Shown here in pieces: positions 1 through 8,266 of a stretch of 64,000 nucleotides of DNA (its first letter is position 1; each line of letters opens with the position of its first letter). The position numbers and the translations under genes are program-made. This stretch comes from Deltaproteobacteria bacterium (GTDB taxonomy: Bacteria; Desulfobacterota; Desulfomonilia; UBA1062), in the NCBI GenBank assembly GCA_017992605.1, contig JAGOOG010000010.1, positions 25,332 to 89,331 of the forward strand, read 5' to 3'. The notes beneath the pieces are model-generated. The model did not search any database. It was given only the letters and a program-made list of their open reading frames with translations, and was not told the DNA's origin.

Positions 1-1153
1 TGTCGACGACCGAGGCTGCGACCTTGTCAAAGGGGATGGCCTTGGCATCCTCCTTGCCCTCGAGCTTGATGATCTGGATACCATCGGCTGTCATGACCGG
101 ACCGTTGACGTCACCTGGCTTCATGGATTCGACGATCTTGCCGAGCTCGGGGTGGAAGCTGTTCAGCGGAAGCATGCCCATGTCGCCGCCCTTGCCCGCA
201 GTAGCCTCATCCTCCGAATAAGAAGCCGCCAGCGAGGCGAAGTCCTTGCCATCCTTTGCCTCCTTGATGATCTGAGCTGCCAGTTCCTGCTTTTTCGTCA
301 GTGAAGCGGCGTCTGCCCCCTCCGGCACCTTTATGAGGATGTGGCGTAGGTGAACCTGCGCAGGCTCGCTGAATTCACCCTTGTGACCGTCATAATAGTC
401 CATGGCCTCCTCGGTGGTCACTTCCGTGCTCCCCAGATAACGGGTCACCGGGAAATCTATAGCCGCAATGGTGATCCTGGGCGGAATCCTGTAGCGTTCC
501 TTGTTGGCATCGAAGAAGCCTTGCACCTGCTCCTGGCTTACCTGCACGTCTCCCGAAAAGGTTGCCGAGTCCACAGTGAGGTAGTGCAGCTCATAGGTGT
601 CGCTGATCTGATGGAATGCGGCCTCGATCTCCTGCGGGGCGACGATGACGTTCTCGGTGAGCACCTCCTTGAAGAGCTGTTTCACAAAGTCTCTGCGTGC
701 CCTCTGTTCGAACTCCGCAGGGGTGATGCGTTCATACTCGAGGTACCTTCGGTAGGTGGCCTCATCGAACTTCCCGTCACGCTGGAAAGCCGGAACCTGG
801 CTGATGAACATCTGGAGGTCTGCGTCTTTCACCCCGATACCCATCTTGGCGGCATCCGCCTCGATGATGTACTGATCTATGAGTTCGTCGAGGACCTGTT
901 CCCTCAGATTGAGCCGGTTGATCATCTCCGGTGTCAGGGCCTGGCCGAACTGTGTCTGGTATCTCTTCAAGGTGTCCGTGTATGCCTTGGAGTACTGCTC
1001 CGTCGTGATGATGGTGCGGTCGATCTTGGCAACCTTATTCGCCTCTCGACTTATGTATGAGCTGCCGCCCCAGAGGACGAACACCACGATGATGGCTCCG
1101 AAGGCAGTGTAGGCAAGCCAGCCCTTGGAATGTTTGCGCAAGTAGGTAAGCAT
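1..1153 (-). CDS. PpiD/SurA-type periplasmic peptidyl-prolyl isomerase (C-terminus cut by window)
   Basis: Membrane-anchored foldase that helps exported proteins fold in the periplasm. Reading from an ATG at 1153, 384 codons lie in the window and the frame is still open at base 1, so the 3' end is missing. Residues about 12-34 form one transmembrane anchor (GWLAYTAFGAIIVVFVLWGG). A SurA-N-like helical region follows. A parvulin rotamase domain at about residues 267-365 has the family's LRHIL start and a GKGGDMGM-like core. A GGAG ribosome site sits 7 bases before the start, and a promoter is readable just upstream. The single-anchor plan is that of PpiD rather than soluble SurA, but the missing C-terminus prevents a firm choice. 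Confidence 0.88.
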   Translation of the reverse strand, partial: MLTYLRKHSKGWLAYTAFGAIIVVFVLWGGSSYISREANKVAKIDRTIITTEQYSKAYTDTLKRYQTQFGQALTPEMINRLNLREQVLDELIDQYIIEADAAKMGIGVKDADLQMFISQVPAFQRDGKFDEATYRRYLEYERITPAEFEQRARRDFVKQLFKEVLTENVIVAPQEIEAAFHQISDTYELHYLTVDSATFSGDVQVSQEQVQGFFDANKERYRIPPRITIAAIDFPVTRYLGSTEVTTEEAMDYYDGHKGEFSEPAQVHLRHILIKVPEGADAASLTKKQELAAQIIKEAKDGKDFASLAASYSEDEATAGKGGDMGMLPLNSFHPELGKIVESMKPGDVNGPVMTADGIQIIKLEGKEDAKAIPFDKVAASVVD

Positions 1154-1190
1154 TCAGCTCTCCTTCATGTACGATGACATATTGCTGGGC

Positions 1191-1219
1191 AAAATAGTTG
1201 AAGAGAAAAATTATTGCAA
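1191..1219 (-). promoter_or_regulatory. Sigma-70-type promoter for the PpiD-like gene
   Basis: Minus-strand TTGCAA (1219-1214), 17-base spacer, TATTTT (1196-1191). The predicted transcript starts near 1184, about 31 bases before the ATG. It is back to back with the plus-strand promoter at 1243-1271. Scored by eye. Confidence 0.5.
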
Positions 1220-1242
1220 GGATTTCATGCTGGAGGTTGCCC

Positions 1243-1271
1243 TTGTCTTGTGCCGGGTTTCTTCCTATACT
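1243..1271 (+). promoter_or_regulatory. Sigma-70-type promoter for the small membrane protein gene
   Basis: Plus-strand TTGTCT (1243-1248), 17-base spacer, TATACT (1266-1271). The predicted start is near 1278, about 47 bases before the GTG at 1325. The -10 matches the consensus at five of six positions. Confidence 0.5.
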
Positions 1272-1324
1272 TGTGCGCAGAGGTCCATGCTAGTGAGTTC
1301 ATATCCCAGGAAGACGGAGGAACT

Positions 1325-1600
1325 GTGGACAAGGTCATCTTGCTCGGCGGCATAGCCGGAACTATCGGTGGTTTTGCGGTGATATTCTATCAGGCCCTCA
1401 CCTATCTGCAGACCGACGTCTGGAACTCATTTTCCCTCTTCACTGCGGTCAATCGCGGACCGGCATCACTGGCCGACATGGTGTCGGCTTCTCCAGGGCT
1501 CATGGATACCCTGGGCAAATGCCCCCTGTCTGCAGCCCTCATCGCTGCAGGCCTGGCCCTGTTGTGGATTGCGGGAAAACTGAGGAACAGGTACGCATAG
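1325..1600 (+). CDS. Small two-helix inner membrane protein, function unknown
   Basis: I do not recognise this 91-residue protein. It has two hydrophobic helices, at about residues 4-25 and 66-85, joined by a polar loop of about 40 residues, so it should be an inner membrane hairpin protein. I chose the GTG at 1325 because GGAGG lies 6 bases upstream and a promoter ends at 1271. The frame is open further upstream, from about 1214, but that part looks non-coding and overlaps the promoter. It is divergent from the PpiD-like gene and convergent with the thermonuclease gene, so it appears to be a single-gene unit. Confidence 0.6.
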   Translation: MDKVILLGGIAGTIGGFAVIFYQALTYLQTDVWNSFSLFTAVNRGPASLADMVSASPGLMDTLGKCPLSAALIAAGLALLWIAGKLRNRYA

Positions 1601-1646
1601 ACCCATGGCATGCAGGATCGCCTGACAAGAAAGCAGAACGAATCGT

Positions 1647-2165
1647 CTAGTTCGGTGCCCTGCCGTGCTCGTTCATCCCGGAAGATTTCTTCCCTTCCGT
1701 CTTCATCCACATACCCAGACCCTTCGACCGCGCTTCACGCTCGTACACGATGAAAAGGTCGCGCCAGGGGTGATGAAACCTCCTGTAGGCACGTGCCCAT
1801 CCTTCCCTGATCATGTGCCCGTTGACCAGCACGTCGTCAACATACACATAGGCGAGCGTCCTGCCGTATTTGTCGCGCGACGGATCTCCTTCCGACAGGG
1901 TAACCTCCCTGTGCAGGATGAGCCCTGTCAGGAACGACTTGCTCTGCTCCCCGAAGGGCTCCTTTTTCGAGTAGGGGGAATCCACCTCCGGCGCGTCCAC
2001 GCCGATGAGGCGGACCTTGGTGCCGTCCTCGAGCCCGATGGTGTCGCCGTCATAGACGTGCTCGACCCTGTGTGCCTTTCCTGCATCCAGGACATGGTAC
2101 GCAGCAAGTATGACGAGCAATGCAATGAGTGCAAGAAAGAAGGGAATCTTCTGCCTTCCTGCCAT
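1647..2165 (-). CDS. Exported thermonuclease (staphylococcal nuclease-like)
   Basis: A 172-residue SNase-fold nuclease that would cleave DNA or RNA outside the cytoplasm. Residues about 8-26 are a hydrophobic signal or anchor. The OB-fold body shows HVYDGDTI, the active-site stretch VRLIGVDAPE (equivalents of Arg35 and Glu43 in the staphylococcal enzyme) and DKYGRTLAYV (equivalent of Arg87), so catalysis looks intact. The ATG at 2165 is preceded by GGAGGGGTC. Longer in-frame starts would run into the upstream hydrolase gene, which ends at 2185. The two genes are probably co-transcribed, as they lie 19 bases apart on the same strand. Being exported, the enzyme could serve nutrient scavenging or biofilm DNA turnover; this is inference. 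Confidence 0.9.
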   Translation of the reverse strand: MAGRQKIPFFLALIALLVILAAYHVLDAGKAHRVEHVYDGDTIGLEDGTKVRLIGVDAPEVDSPYSKKEPFGEQSKSFLTGLILHREVTLSEGDPSRDKYGRTLAYVYVDDVLVNGHMIREGWARAYRRFHHPWRDLFIVYEREARSKGLGMWMKTEGKKSSGMNEHGRAPN

Positions 2166-2184
2166 GACCCCTCCGGCAGCCTTC

Positions 2185-3315
2185 TCAGTATTCGGCCAGT
2201 TCGCCGAGTTCCGCCAGCAGGGTTTCGGCATAGAGCCCCGCATGGCTCACCGGTGCCATATGAGTCCCCGGGAGTATCTTCAGGGAAAGCCTCTCCGGTT
2301 CGGTCACATCGCCGAAAAAGGTCCGGTGAAACCTCAAGAGGTCATCCGAGGTCATCCGGGAAAGGTCCCTGATGCCGAGCTGCCTGACCGGGTCCATGCA
2401 GGAATCTCCTGCAGCGAACAGGACCGCGATGCGATCGAGGTGGGAGGCCTTGTACGAGACGCTGTCACAGTAGGTGCAGCAGTCATGGATGTCCCTGAAC
2501 ACACGCCCGGCCTTACCCGGATTGAGACCGATCAGCGCGCCGGGGATCGAACGGACCAGGTCCCCGGTGAATCCCTTGGTGAAACCCCAGGCAGAACCGA
2601 GTGCCTCTGCCGCATGAGCGTTGCCCATCCTGGCAAAGATCCTCAGGCTCTCCAAGGAAAACCTGCCCGTAAGCTCCCAAGGGCCCCATTGTTCATACCC
2701 TGCAGGACAGACCTGGCCCAGCGAGCATACCGATGCAGGATAGGCATGGGCAAACCTGCGTGCCAGAATGCCTCCATGGGACCATCCGATGGAAACCAGG
2801 CGGGTACCGGCTTCACCCTCCCTGGTAACCGGACATGGATCATTGACGAACACCGGCATGTCCGTAATCGGCTTGAATTCCTCTACCGACAGACCTTTTC
2901 GGGCAAGAGCGATCCGAACCATCTCCATGAGGACAACATCCTTGCCGGTGTCTCCGTGCCATCCGGGATCGCTCCCGCAGGGGGTGTCGCATACCGGGAT
3001 TACGACAATGCCCGACCTGCTCATGCGCGCCAGGCGGCTCGTGAACCCGTAGGCGTCATCGGGTCGTTGTGCATGACCCTGGAAGAACACCAGGGACGGG
3101 CCTGCAGGCTGACCGCGGAGACTGTCGGCAGTCTTCTCCCGGTCCGTGCGGCAGTCGATCAACAGCACGAAGCATTTAAGGGTCTCACCGTTGAACCCTA
3201 TGCTCAGAGTCTCCACATCCGGTACCCGCGGCAGGGGCCTCAGCTCCGCTCTTCCCGCCGGCGGGAATGCACATATGGTCATGAGCAGGGGAATCACGAT
3301 CTTCATCATGGTCAT
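2185..3315 (-). CDS. Secreted alpha/beta-hydrolase family protein
   Basis: A 376-residue protein with an N-terminal signal peptide (about residues 1-23, ending PPAGRA before Glu). The body looks like a lipase or dienelactone-hydrolase type alpha/beta hydrolase. The nucleophile elbow is GWSHG (GxSxG), an acidic turn lies around AAGDSCMDP, and the late histidine is in LPGTHMAPVSH. Several cysteines (CDTPC, DCCTYC) suggest disulfides, which fits an extracytoplasmic location. The substrate cannot be told from sequence. Starts at 3315, 3309 or 3306 are all possible and none has a clear Shine-Dalgarno sequence. A promoter lies just upstream, and the thermonuclease gene follows closely. Confidence 0.75.
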   Translation of the reverse strand: MTMMKIVIPLLMTICAFPPAGRAELRPLPRVPDVETLSIGFNGETLKCFVLLIDCRTDREKTADSLRGQPAGPSLVFFQGHAQRPDDAYGFTSRLARMSRSGIVVIPVCDTPCGSDPGWHGDTGKDVVLMEMVRIALARKGLSVEEFKPITDMPVFVNDPCPVTREGEAGTRLVSIGWSHGGILARRFAHAYPASVCSLGQVCPAGYEQWGPWELTGRFSLESLRIFARMGNAHAAEALGSAWGFTKGFTGDLVRSIPGALIGLNPGKAGRVFRDIHDCCTYCDSVSYKASHLDRIAVLFAAGDSCMDPVRQLGIRDLSRMTSDDLLRFHRTFFGDVTEPERLSLKILPGTHMAPVSHAGLYAETLLAELGELAEY

Positions 3316-3332
3316 TGCACGGCAGCATGCCC

Positions 3333-3362
3333 AGTATAGCGTACTTGCCGGGGAGGGTGCAA
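3333..3362 (-). promoter_or_regulatory. Sigma-70-type promoter for the hydrolase-nuclease pair
   Basis: Minus-strand TTGCAC (3362-3357), 18-base spacer, TATACT (3338-3333). The predicted transcript start is near 3326, only 11-20 bases before the possible ATG codons. Confidence 0.5.
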
Positions 3363-3399
3363 AGATATTCAGGTCACATCAAGGGGCCTCGGATGAATG

Positions 3400-4083
3400 C
3401 TAGTCGGATCCCGATGATCCCTTGTCGATGTCCAGGATGATGTGGCCTCCGGGGAAGGACTTGGTGACGTACTCGTTGAGCTTCTCCATCTTCCTGATAA
3501 TATCACGAATCTTCCTCGCCTCGGTGAGGATCGACCCGGCCATCTCCTTGGCCGCGGCCACGTCCTCTGTTCCCTTTGCTATGGCGTTCGCCTCCCCCAT
3601 GAGAACGGTGAGCGGCTGGAAGACCTCATGGGCGGTGGTGACGGCGAGCTGCGTGATCTTGTCGAAATATTTCAGCCTGTCCTGCTCTTCACGGATGATG
3701 ATATAGTCAAGGGCCTTCCGTATGGTGAAACGGAGGAGATCCGCGCTGAAGGGTTTGATTATGTAGTCGTATGCGCCGGCCCTTAAGGCGTCGATGACGC
3801 TGTCGATGGTGGCATATCCGGTTATGACGACTATGAGCGAGTTCAGCCGTCGCTTTCGGATGAAATCGATGACCGCCATGCCGTCGATGTCGGGCATCCT
3901 CAGGTCGGTTATGACAACAGGGTATTGCCTCTCGGCCATGAGCCTGATACCCATCTCACCGCCTACCGCGACATCGACCTTGATGCCGTCTTCGCCGAGG
4001 ATGTCCTCTACCAGGTAGCACTCACCTTCATCATCATCAATGACGAGAACGGTCTTTTCTTCCAGGGTAGGAGGTGCTTCCAT
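3400..4083 (-). CDS. Response regulator with C-terminal DHp-like (H-box) helical domain
   Basis: A 227-residue two-component protein. Residues about 11-125 are a CheY-like receiver with the acidic pocket Asp16-17, phospho-acceptor Asp60 (ITDLRMPD), Thr88 and Lys110 (IIKPF). Instead of a DNA-binding domain it continues into a helical segment (about 130-205) containing TTAHEVFQPLTVLMGEA, which resembles the H-box of histidine kinases with His152 in the phosphorylation position. No N, G1 or G2 boxes follow, so there is no ATPase half. It could be a phosphotransfer or dimerising regulator fed by a separate kinase; this is inference. The ATG at 4083 has no Shine-Dalgarno, and a promoter places the transcript start about 3 bases upstream. 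Confidence 0.85.
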   Translation of the reverse strand: MEAPPTLEEKTVLVIDDDEGECYLVEDILGEDGIKVDVAVGGEMGIRLMAERQYPVVITDLRMPDIDGMAVIDFIRKRRLNSLIVVITGYATIDSVIDALRAGAYDYIIKPFSADLLRFTIRKALDYIIIREEQDRLKYFDKITQLAVTTAHEVFQPLTVLMGEANAIAKGTEDVAAAKEMAGSILTEARKIRDIIRKMEKLNEYVTKSFPGGHIILDIDKGSSGSD

Positions 4084-4092
4084 ATAAGAAAC

Positions 4093-4121
4093 AAAATAGA
4101 CAAGTAGGCTCGAATTATCAA
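4093..4121 (-). promoter_or_regulatory. Sigma-70-type promoter abutting the response regulator start codon
   Basis: Minus-strand TTGATA (4121-4116), 17-base spacer, TATTTT (4098-4093). The predicted start is at about 4086 while the ATG is at 4083, so the mRNA would be nearly leaderless. Confidence 0.5.
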
Positions 4122-4174
4122 GGGTGACATGGGGAAAGAATGGTGGTCGCCGGTATCGGGATGTGAAAGGAGGC

Positions 4175-4363
4175 CTAATTGTCCGTCTTGGTCAGATCGA
4201 GATTGCCCAAATAGGAGTGCACCATGGCGACGGCAGGCGAAAGGAGCGGGTTGTGATGCTCGTCATACTCCACCACGAATCTCTCTCCGGCGAAGTAGAT
4301 GACCACGGGCCTCACTTCCTCCCACCTGTTAACGAGTCTCTCCCTGTACTCTTCCATTCTCAT
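4175..4363 (-). CDS. Small conserved-looking hypothetical protein
   Basis: A 62-residue acidic protein that I do not recognise. It has no membrane segment or cysteine motif. The sequence (VVIYFAGERFVVEYDEHHNP) looks like a short beta-strand-rich domain, and its codon use resembles the neighbours. An AAAGGG stretch lies about 9 bases before the ATG at 4363. It lies between the GspE-N/MinD ATPase gene and the response regulator gene on the same strand, so it may be the distal gene of the mutS-ATPase unit. The call rests on an open frame, a plausible ribosome site and operon position only. Confidence 0.5.
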   Translation of the reverse strand: MRMEEYRERLVNRWEEVRPVVIYFAGERFVVEYDEHHNPLLSPAVAMVHSYLGNLDLTKTDN

Positions 4364-4436
4364 GAAGATGCGCCCTTTCTTGAGCTTCCTACTGTTACCT
4401 ATCGGTTGGAAAAAGGTTCACTTAAGGGCTCGATCA

Positions 4437-5651
4437 TCAGCTCATGCCGAATATCATGGCAAAGCGCCCGAGACCGCTCTTGAGCTCCTGGTTGTAGGTC
4501 CTCAGTTCCGGGGGCTCCATGACTAACCTGCCGAGATATTCCAGGCACTGGGATGGCTTGCTCTTGGGATTCACCAAGGTGAACGGCTTTCTCTGGGCCT
4601 CTGCCGCGCGGATCGCATCCTTGTCATACATCACCCCTCCCAAATACTGGGGCTTCACGGTGAAGAACGTTTCAATGTTGTTGATCCGCTCGTCAGCTGT
4701 CTGACATATCCTGTTGAAGATGAAGATGCCCTGGTTCAGGTTGGTGATCTGGTTCATGACCACCCAGGGTGAAAAGACCCTGCATGGCTTGTAGAACTCC
4801 ACCTTTTCCATGAGTTTCTCTTCGATGGCCTTGAAGTGCTGGAACGATGCCTTGATGCATGCATAACCGGCAATAATGTCCTGCGGGGTTGTCACCACGA
4901 TGATTTCATCCGAGGCCAGGGCGAAATCAAGAACTGTGGTGGTTATTCCCGCACTCAGGTCAAAGATGGTGAAATCGTATCTCTGGCTGATATTCCTGAA
5001 ATTCCTGATGAACTTGGAGCGCTGTATGTAGTTGATGTTGGCAAGTTTAAACTCGCCCGAACTCCCGGCGATGAGGTCGAACCCCATCTGGGTCTTTTCG
5101 ATCATGCTCTCCAGATCCGAGTCTCCGAGAAGAAAATCATACAGGGTGTATTCCGGGAATAGTGCCAGCTTGTTGGAGATATCGGCGTTTCCAAGGTCGG
5201 CGTCGATGAGCAGCACCTTCTTCTTGCTGCCGCTGATCACCCGTGCCATGTTCATTGCTATGTGGGTCTTGCCCACGCCCCCCTTGTTGGAAATGACAGA
5301 TATGATCCGGCTCCTCCGCTCAGGTTCGGCGGTTTCGGCCTCATCCTTGCCCTTGCCGTTCTTGTAATATAGATCGATCGCCTGCTGGATGGCCCGGCTG
5401 TCAGCGAGTGCAGGATAGATCTTTCTGCCCATGTGGGCGCTCAGGTTCTCGACGATGTCCTTCTGCTCCGGGTCACAGATGGCGACGAGCACACCGTCTC
5501 CGAGGAAACGGACGGGGAGGCTGCTGTAGTCGCGTGCGAACTTCTCTCTCAGGAGCGTGATGCATCGTGGATCCGGTGCCTCACGGGAGATGTCTATGTA
5601 AGGCATGCCACTCTTGCGGGCCAGCGTCCTGATATCGGTCGGGTTCGTCAT
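4437..5651 (-). CDS. MinD/FlhG-like P-loop ATPase with N-terminal GspE-N (MshEN)-type domain
   Basis: A 404-residue fusion. Residues about 1-100 resemble the second half of the N-terminal domain of type II/IV pilus ATPases (MPYIDIS, LPVRFLGDGVLVAICDP, then a helix ending QQAIDLYY). The RLGxxL-type segment linked to c-di-GMP binding in MshE is not evident. After a charged linker, residues about 115-390 form a MinD/ParA ATPase with deviant Walker A NKGGVGKTH (122-130) and switch LLIDADLGNAD (147-157). No C-terminal amphipathic MinD helix is obvious. MinD/FlhG relatives set the position or number of flagella, pili or division sites. This protein lies directly downstream of mutS, 44 bases away. 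A pilus or polarity role is inferred, not shown. Confidence 0.85.
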   Translation of the reverse strand: MTNPTDIRTLARKSGMPYIDISREAPDPRCITLLREKFARDYSSLPVRFLGDGVLVAICDPEQKDIVENLSAHMGRKIYPALADSRAIQQAIDLYYKNGKGKDEAETAEPERRSRIISVISNKGGVGKTHIAMNMARVISGSKKKVLLIDADLGNADISNKLALFPEYTLYDFLLGDSDLESMIEKTQMGFDLIAGSSGEFKLANINYIQRSKFIRNFRNISQRYDFTIFDLSAGITTTVLDFALASDEIIVVTTPQDIIAGYACIKASFQHFKAIEEKLMEKVEFYKPCRVFSPWVVMNQITNLNQGIFIFNRICQTADERINNIETFFTVKPQYLGGVMYDKDAIRAAEAQRKPFTLVNPKSKPSQCLEYLGRLVMEPPELRTYNQELKSGLGRFAMIFGMS

Positions 5652-5674
5652 ATGGGCCTCTCCCCTGATGTTTT

Positions 5675-5697
5675 CGGAAAAAAGCCCTGGAAGCTTT
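5675..5697 (-). terminator. Weak terminator-like hairpin after mutS
   Basis: On the minus strand, AAAGC, a 7-base loop and GCTTT run directly into six Ts, starting at the mutS stop codon. The stem is only 5 bp, so termination may be partial and allow read-through into the ATPase gene. Confidence 0.3.
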
Positions 5698-8266
5698 AGT
5701 GGTAATCGCCTTTTGTGATCTTTTGCCTGAGCCTGTGGAGTACATTCAACGCTTCGAGGGGGGTGAGGGTATCCGGATCGATCTTGAGTATCTCGTCAGC
5801 GATCCCGGTATCCCTGGTATCGAAGAGATGGGTCTGAAGAGGGGTTTGGGCTTGTGCCGCCGGCATGGTCTTTGCTCTGGAACTGATCGATGCAAGGATA
5901 ATCTTCGCTTTATCAATCACCTCGTCGGGAACTCCGGCAAGCCTTGCCACATATATGCCAAAACTCCTCCCCACCGCCCCCCGTTTGACGGTCCTGAGGA
6001 ATACGACCTCGTTTCCGCTCTCTTCCACGGCCAGGTGGTAGTTCTTGATGCCCTTGCGGCGACGGGACAGATCGGCAAGCTCATGGTAGTGGGTGGCGAA
6101 GAAGGTCCTCACCCTGCGCTCGTCCAGGTACTCCGCAACGGCCCAGGCGAGCGCCATGCCATCGTAGGTGGAGGTGCCGCGGCCGATCTCGTCCAGGATC
6201 ACCAGGCTCTGCGAGGTCGCGTTATGGAGTATGTCGGCAGTCTCGCTCATCTCGACGAGAAAGGTGCTCTGCCCTGCTGAGAGGTTGTCCAGCGCGCCGA
6301 TTCGGGTGAAGATGCGGTCGACGAGCCCGATGGAGGCCTGCCGGGCAGGCACGAAAGAACCCATCTGTGCCATGAGACAGATCAGAGCCACTTGGCGCAT
6401 GTAGGTGGACTTGCCGGCCATGTTCGGACCCGTAACGATGTGGATGGTGTCTCGCTCGGCATCGAAGGAGCATGAATTCGGTACATACTCGCCTGCCCTG
6501 AGCACCTTCTCCACCACAGGATGTCTGCCGGAAACGATTTCGACCCGGCGGTCTGCAGCCACCCGGGGTCTGACATACCCGTTCTCCATCGCGACCCAAG
6601 CCAGGGAAGCGAGGACGTCGAGGTGAGCAATCGCCCGTGCGGTGGCCTGAAGGGAGGGTATCTGGGGGAGCACGGCTTCCCTCAATTCACGGAAGATACG
6701 CTGTTCAATGGCAGTAATGGCATCCTGGGCCCCCAGCAGCCTCGCCTCGTACTCCTTGAGCTCGGGGGTGACATAGCGCTCGGCATTGACAAGCGTCTGT
6801 TTGCGTATGTAGTGATCAGGCGCCTTTGCCGCATGGGCCCTGGTGATCTCTAGGTAATAGCCGAACACCTTGTTATAGCCGATCTTGAGGGTATTGATGC
6901 CGCTGGCCTCACGCTCCCTGGTCTCGAGGGCAGCGATCCACTGCCTTGAATCCCTGCGCAGCGCCCTGAGGTCGTCGAGCTCGGCATCGACCCCCGGTGC
7001 GATCACGTTACCGTCTGTCAGTCGGAGTGGAGGCGTATCCACCAGGGTACGAGAGATCCTCTCCCTGAGGTCGTCCAGGGGATTCAATCCTGCTCTGATT
7101 TCGTTCAGAAGGGGGACAGAAAATCCCTCGAGTATGACCATGATCCCCGGCACCTTCTCGAGGCCATCAGCCAGAGACCTCACGTCGCGGGGGCTTGCCG
7201 AACCCGTGGAGACGCGCCCGATGACACGCTCCATATCCGGGACATCATCCACGATGTCCCGGATGGCTGCAAGCTGGCGCTCCTGGGATATGAGCCCTTC
7301 CAGGGTGTCGAGTCTGGCCTCGATCTGAATGATATCCATGAGGGGAAAGGATATCCAGTCCGCGAGCACGCGGGCGCCCATCGACGTGCCGTTCCGGTTG
7401 AGCAGCGAAAAGAGCGTGTTCCCCTGAGTGCCGGATATGGTCTCGAAGAGTTCCAGGTTGCGCCTAGTGGTGGGGCCGAGCATCATGAAATGGCCGGGGT
7501 TGAAAAACCTCAGCGCGGTGATGTGCGGAAGGATCGCCTTGCTGGTCTGCCTGACATAATCCAGCACCATGGCCGCGGCATTCAGGGCGGCGCCCGCCTC
7601 CTTCAGGCCGAACCCGTCCGTGGTGACGGTGCCGAAGTGGCTGTTTAGGAGTGTAGTGGCTCGTTCCGGGGACATGGGCAGCTCGACGGGAGTGACCAGG
7701 AAGCCATCGGGCACGACGTCGTCGGTTGCTGCGAGGATCTCGCTGGGGCCTACGCGAATGATCTCCGAGAGCAGGTCTTGCGGGGAGAAGACCTCGGTGG
7801 CCCGGAAGTCTCCCGTGGAAATATCTATGAAGGCGATGCCGAAGGCTTCCCGCCGTGAATCCGGACAGACCGCCATGAGATAGTTGGCCTTCTCCCGGTT
7901 CAGGTGGTCGTCCTCCACAATGAGGCCCGGGGTTATGATGCGCACCACCTCCCGTCGGACCAGCCCCTTTCCCCCTGCAGTGGGTTCAGCCTGTTCGCAG
8001 ACCGCCACCTTGTTTCCAGCCCTGATCAACCGGGAGATGTACGAGGATGCGCTGTGGTGCGGCACACCACACATGGGCACGGGATTTTCCTTGCCCTTGT
8101 CTCGGGTGGTCAGTGCCAGGCCGAGGAGTTTCGACGCCCTGACGGCATCGTCGTAGAACATCTCGTAGAAGTCCCCCATGCGGTAGAACAGGATCGCATC
8201 GCTACAGTCCCTCTTGATGTCGAGGTACTGCTGCATCATGGGGGTCAGGCCGTTCTCATTTTTCAT
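5696..8266 (-). CDS. mutS: DNA mismatch repair protein MutS
   Basis: An 856-residue protein, close to the usual MutS length. It recognises mispairs and starts mismatch repair with MutL. The N-terminal mismatch-binding domain has the GDFYEMF motif that intercalates at the mispair. Connector, core and clamp domains follow. The ABC-type ATPase has Walker A GPNMAGKSTY (near residue 614), Walker B VILDEIGRGTSTYDG and the C-terminal ATHYHEL. I chose the ATG at 8266, giving MKNENGLTPMMQQYLDIK. Longer in-frame starts run back inside the preceding gene and add low-complexity residues. The start overlaps the 121-residue upstream gene by 11 bases, implying translational coupling. Confidence 0.98.
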   Translation of the reverse strand: MKNENGLTPMMQQYLDIKRDCSDAILFYRMGDFYEMFYDDAVRASKLLGLALTTRDKGKENPVPMCGVPHHSASSYISRLIRAGNKVAVCEQAEPTAGGKGLVRREVVRIITPGLIVEDDHLNREKANYLMAVCPDSRREAFGIAFIDISTGDFRATEVFSPQDLLSEIIRVGPSEILAATDDVVPDGFLVTPVELPMSPERATTLLNSHFGTVTTDGFGLKEAGAALNAAAMVLDYVRQTSKAILPHITALRFFNPGHFMMLGPTTRRNLELFETISGTQGNTLFSLLNRNGTSMGARVLADWISFPLMDIIQIEARLDTLEGLISQERQLAAIRDIVDDVPDMERVIGRVSTGSASPRDVRSLADGLEKVPGIMVILEGFSVPLLNEIRAGLNPLDDLRERISRTLVDTPPLRLTDGNVIAPGVDAELDDLRALRRDSRQWIAALETREREASGINTLKIGYNKVFGYYLEITRAHAAKAPDHYIRKQTLVNAERYVTPELKEYEARLLGAQDAITAIEQRIFRELREAVLPQIPSLQATARAIAHLDVLASLAWVAMENGYVRPRVAADRRVEIVSGRHPVVEKVLRAGEYVPNSCSFDAERDTIHIVTGPNMAGKSTYMRQVALICLMAQMGSFVPARQASIGLVDRIFTRIGALDNLSAGQSTFLVEMSETADILHNATSQSLVILDEIGRGTSTYDGMALAWAVAEYLDERRVRTFFATHYHELADLSRRRKGIKNYHLAVEESGNEVVFLRTVKRGAVGRSFGIYVARLAGVPDEVIDKAKIILASISSRAKTMPAAQAQTPLQTHLFDTRDTGIADEILKIDPDTLTPLEALNVLHRLRQKITKGDYH

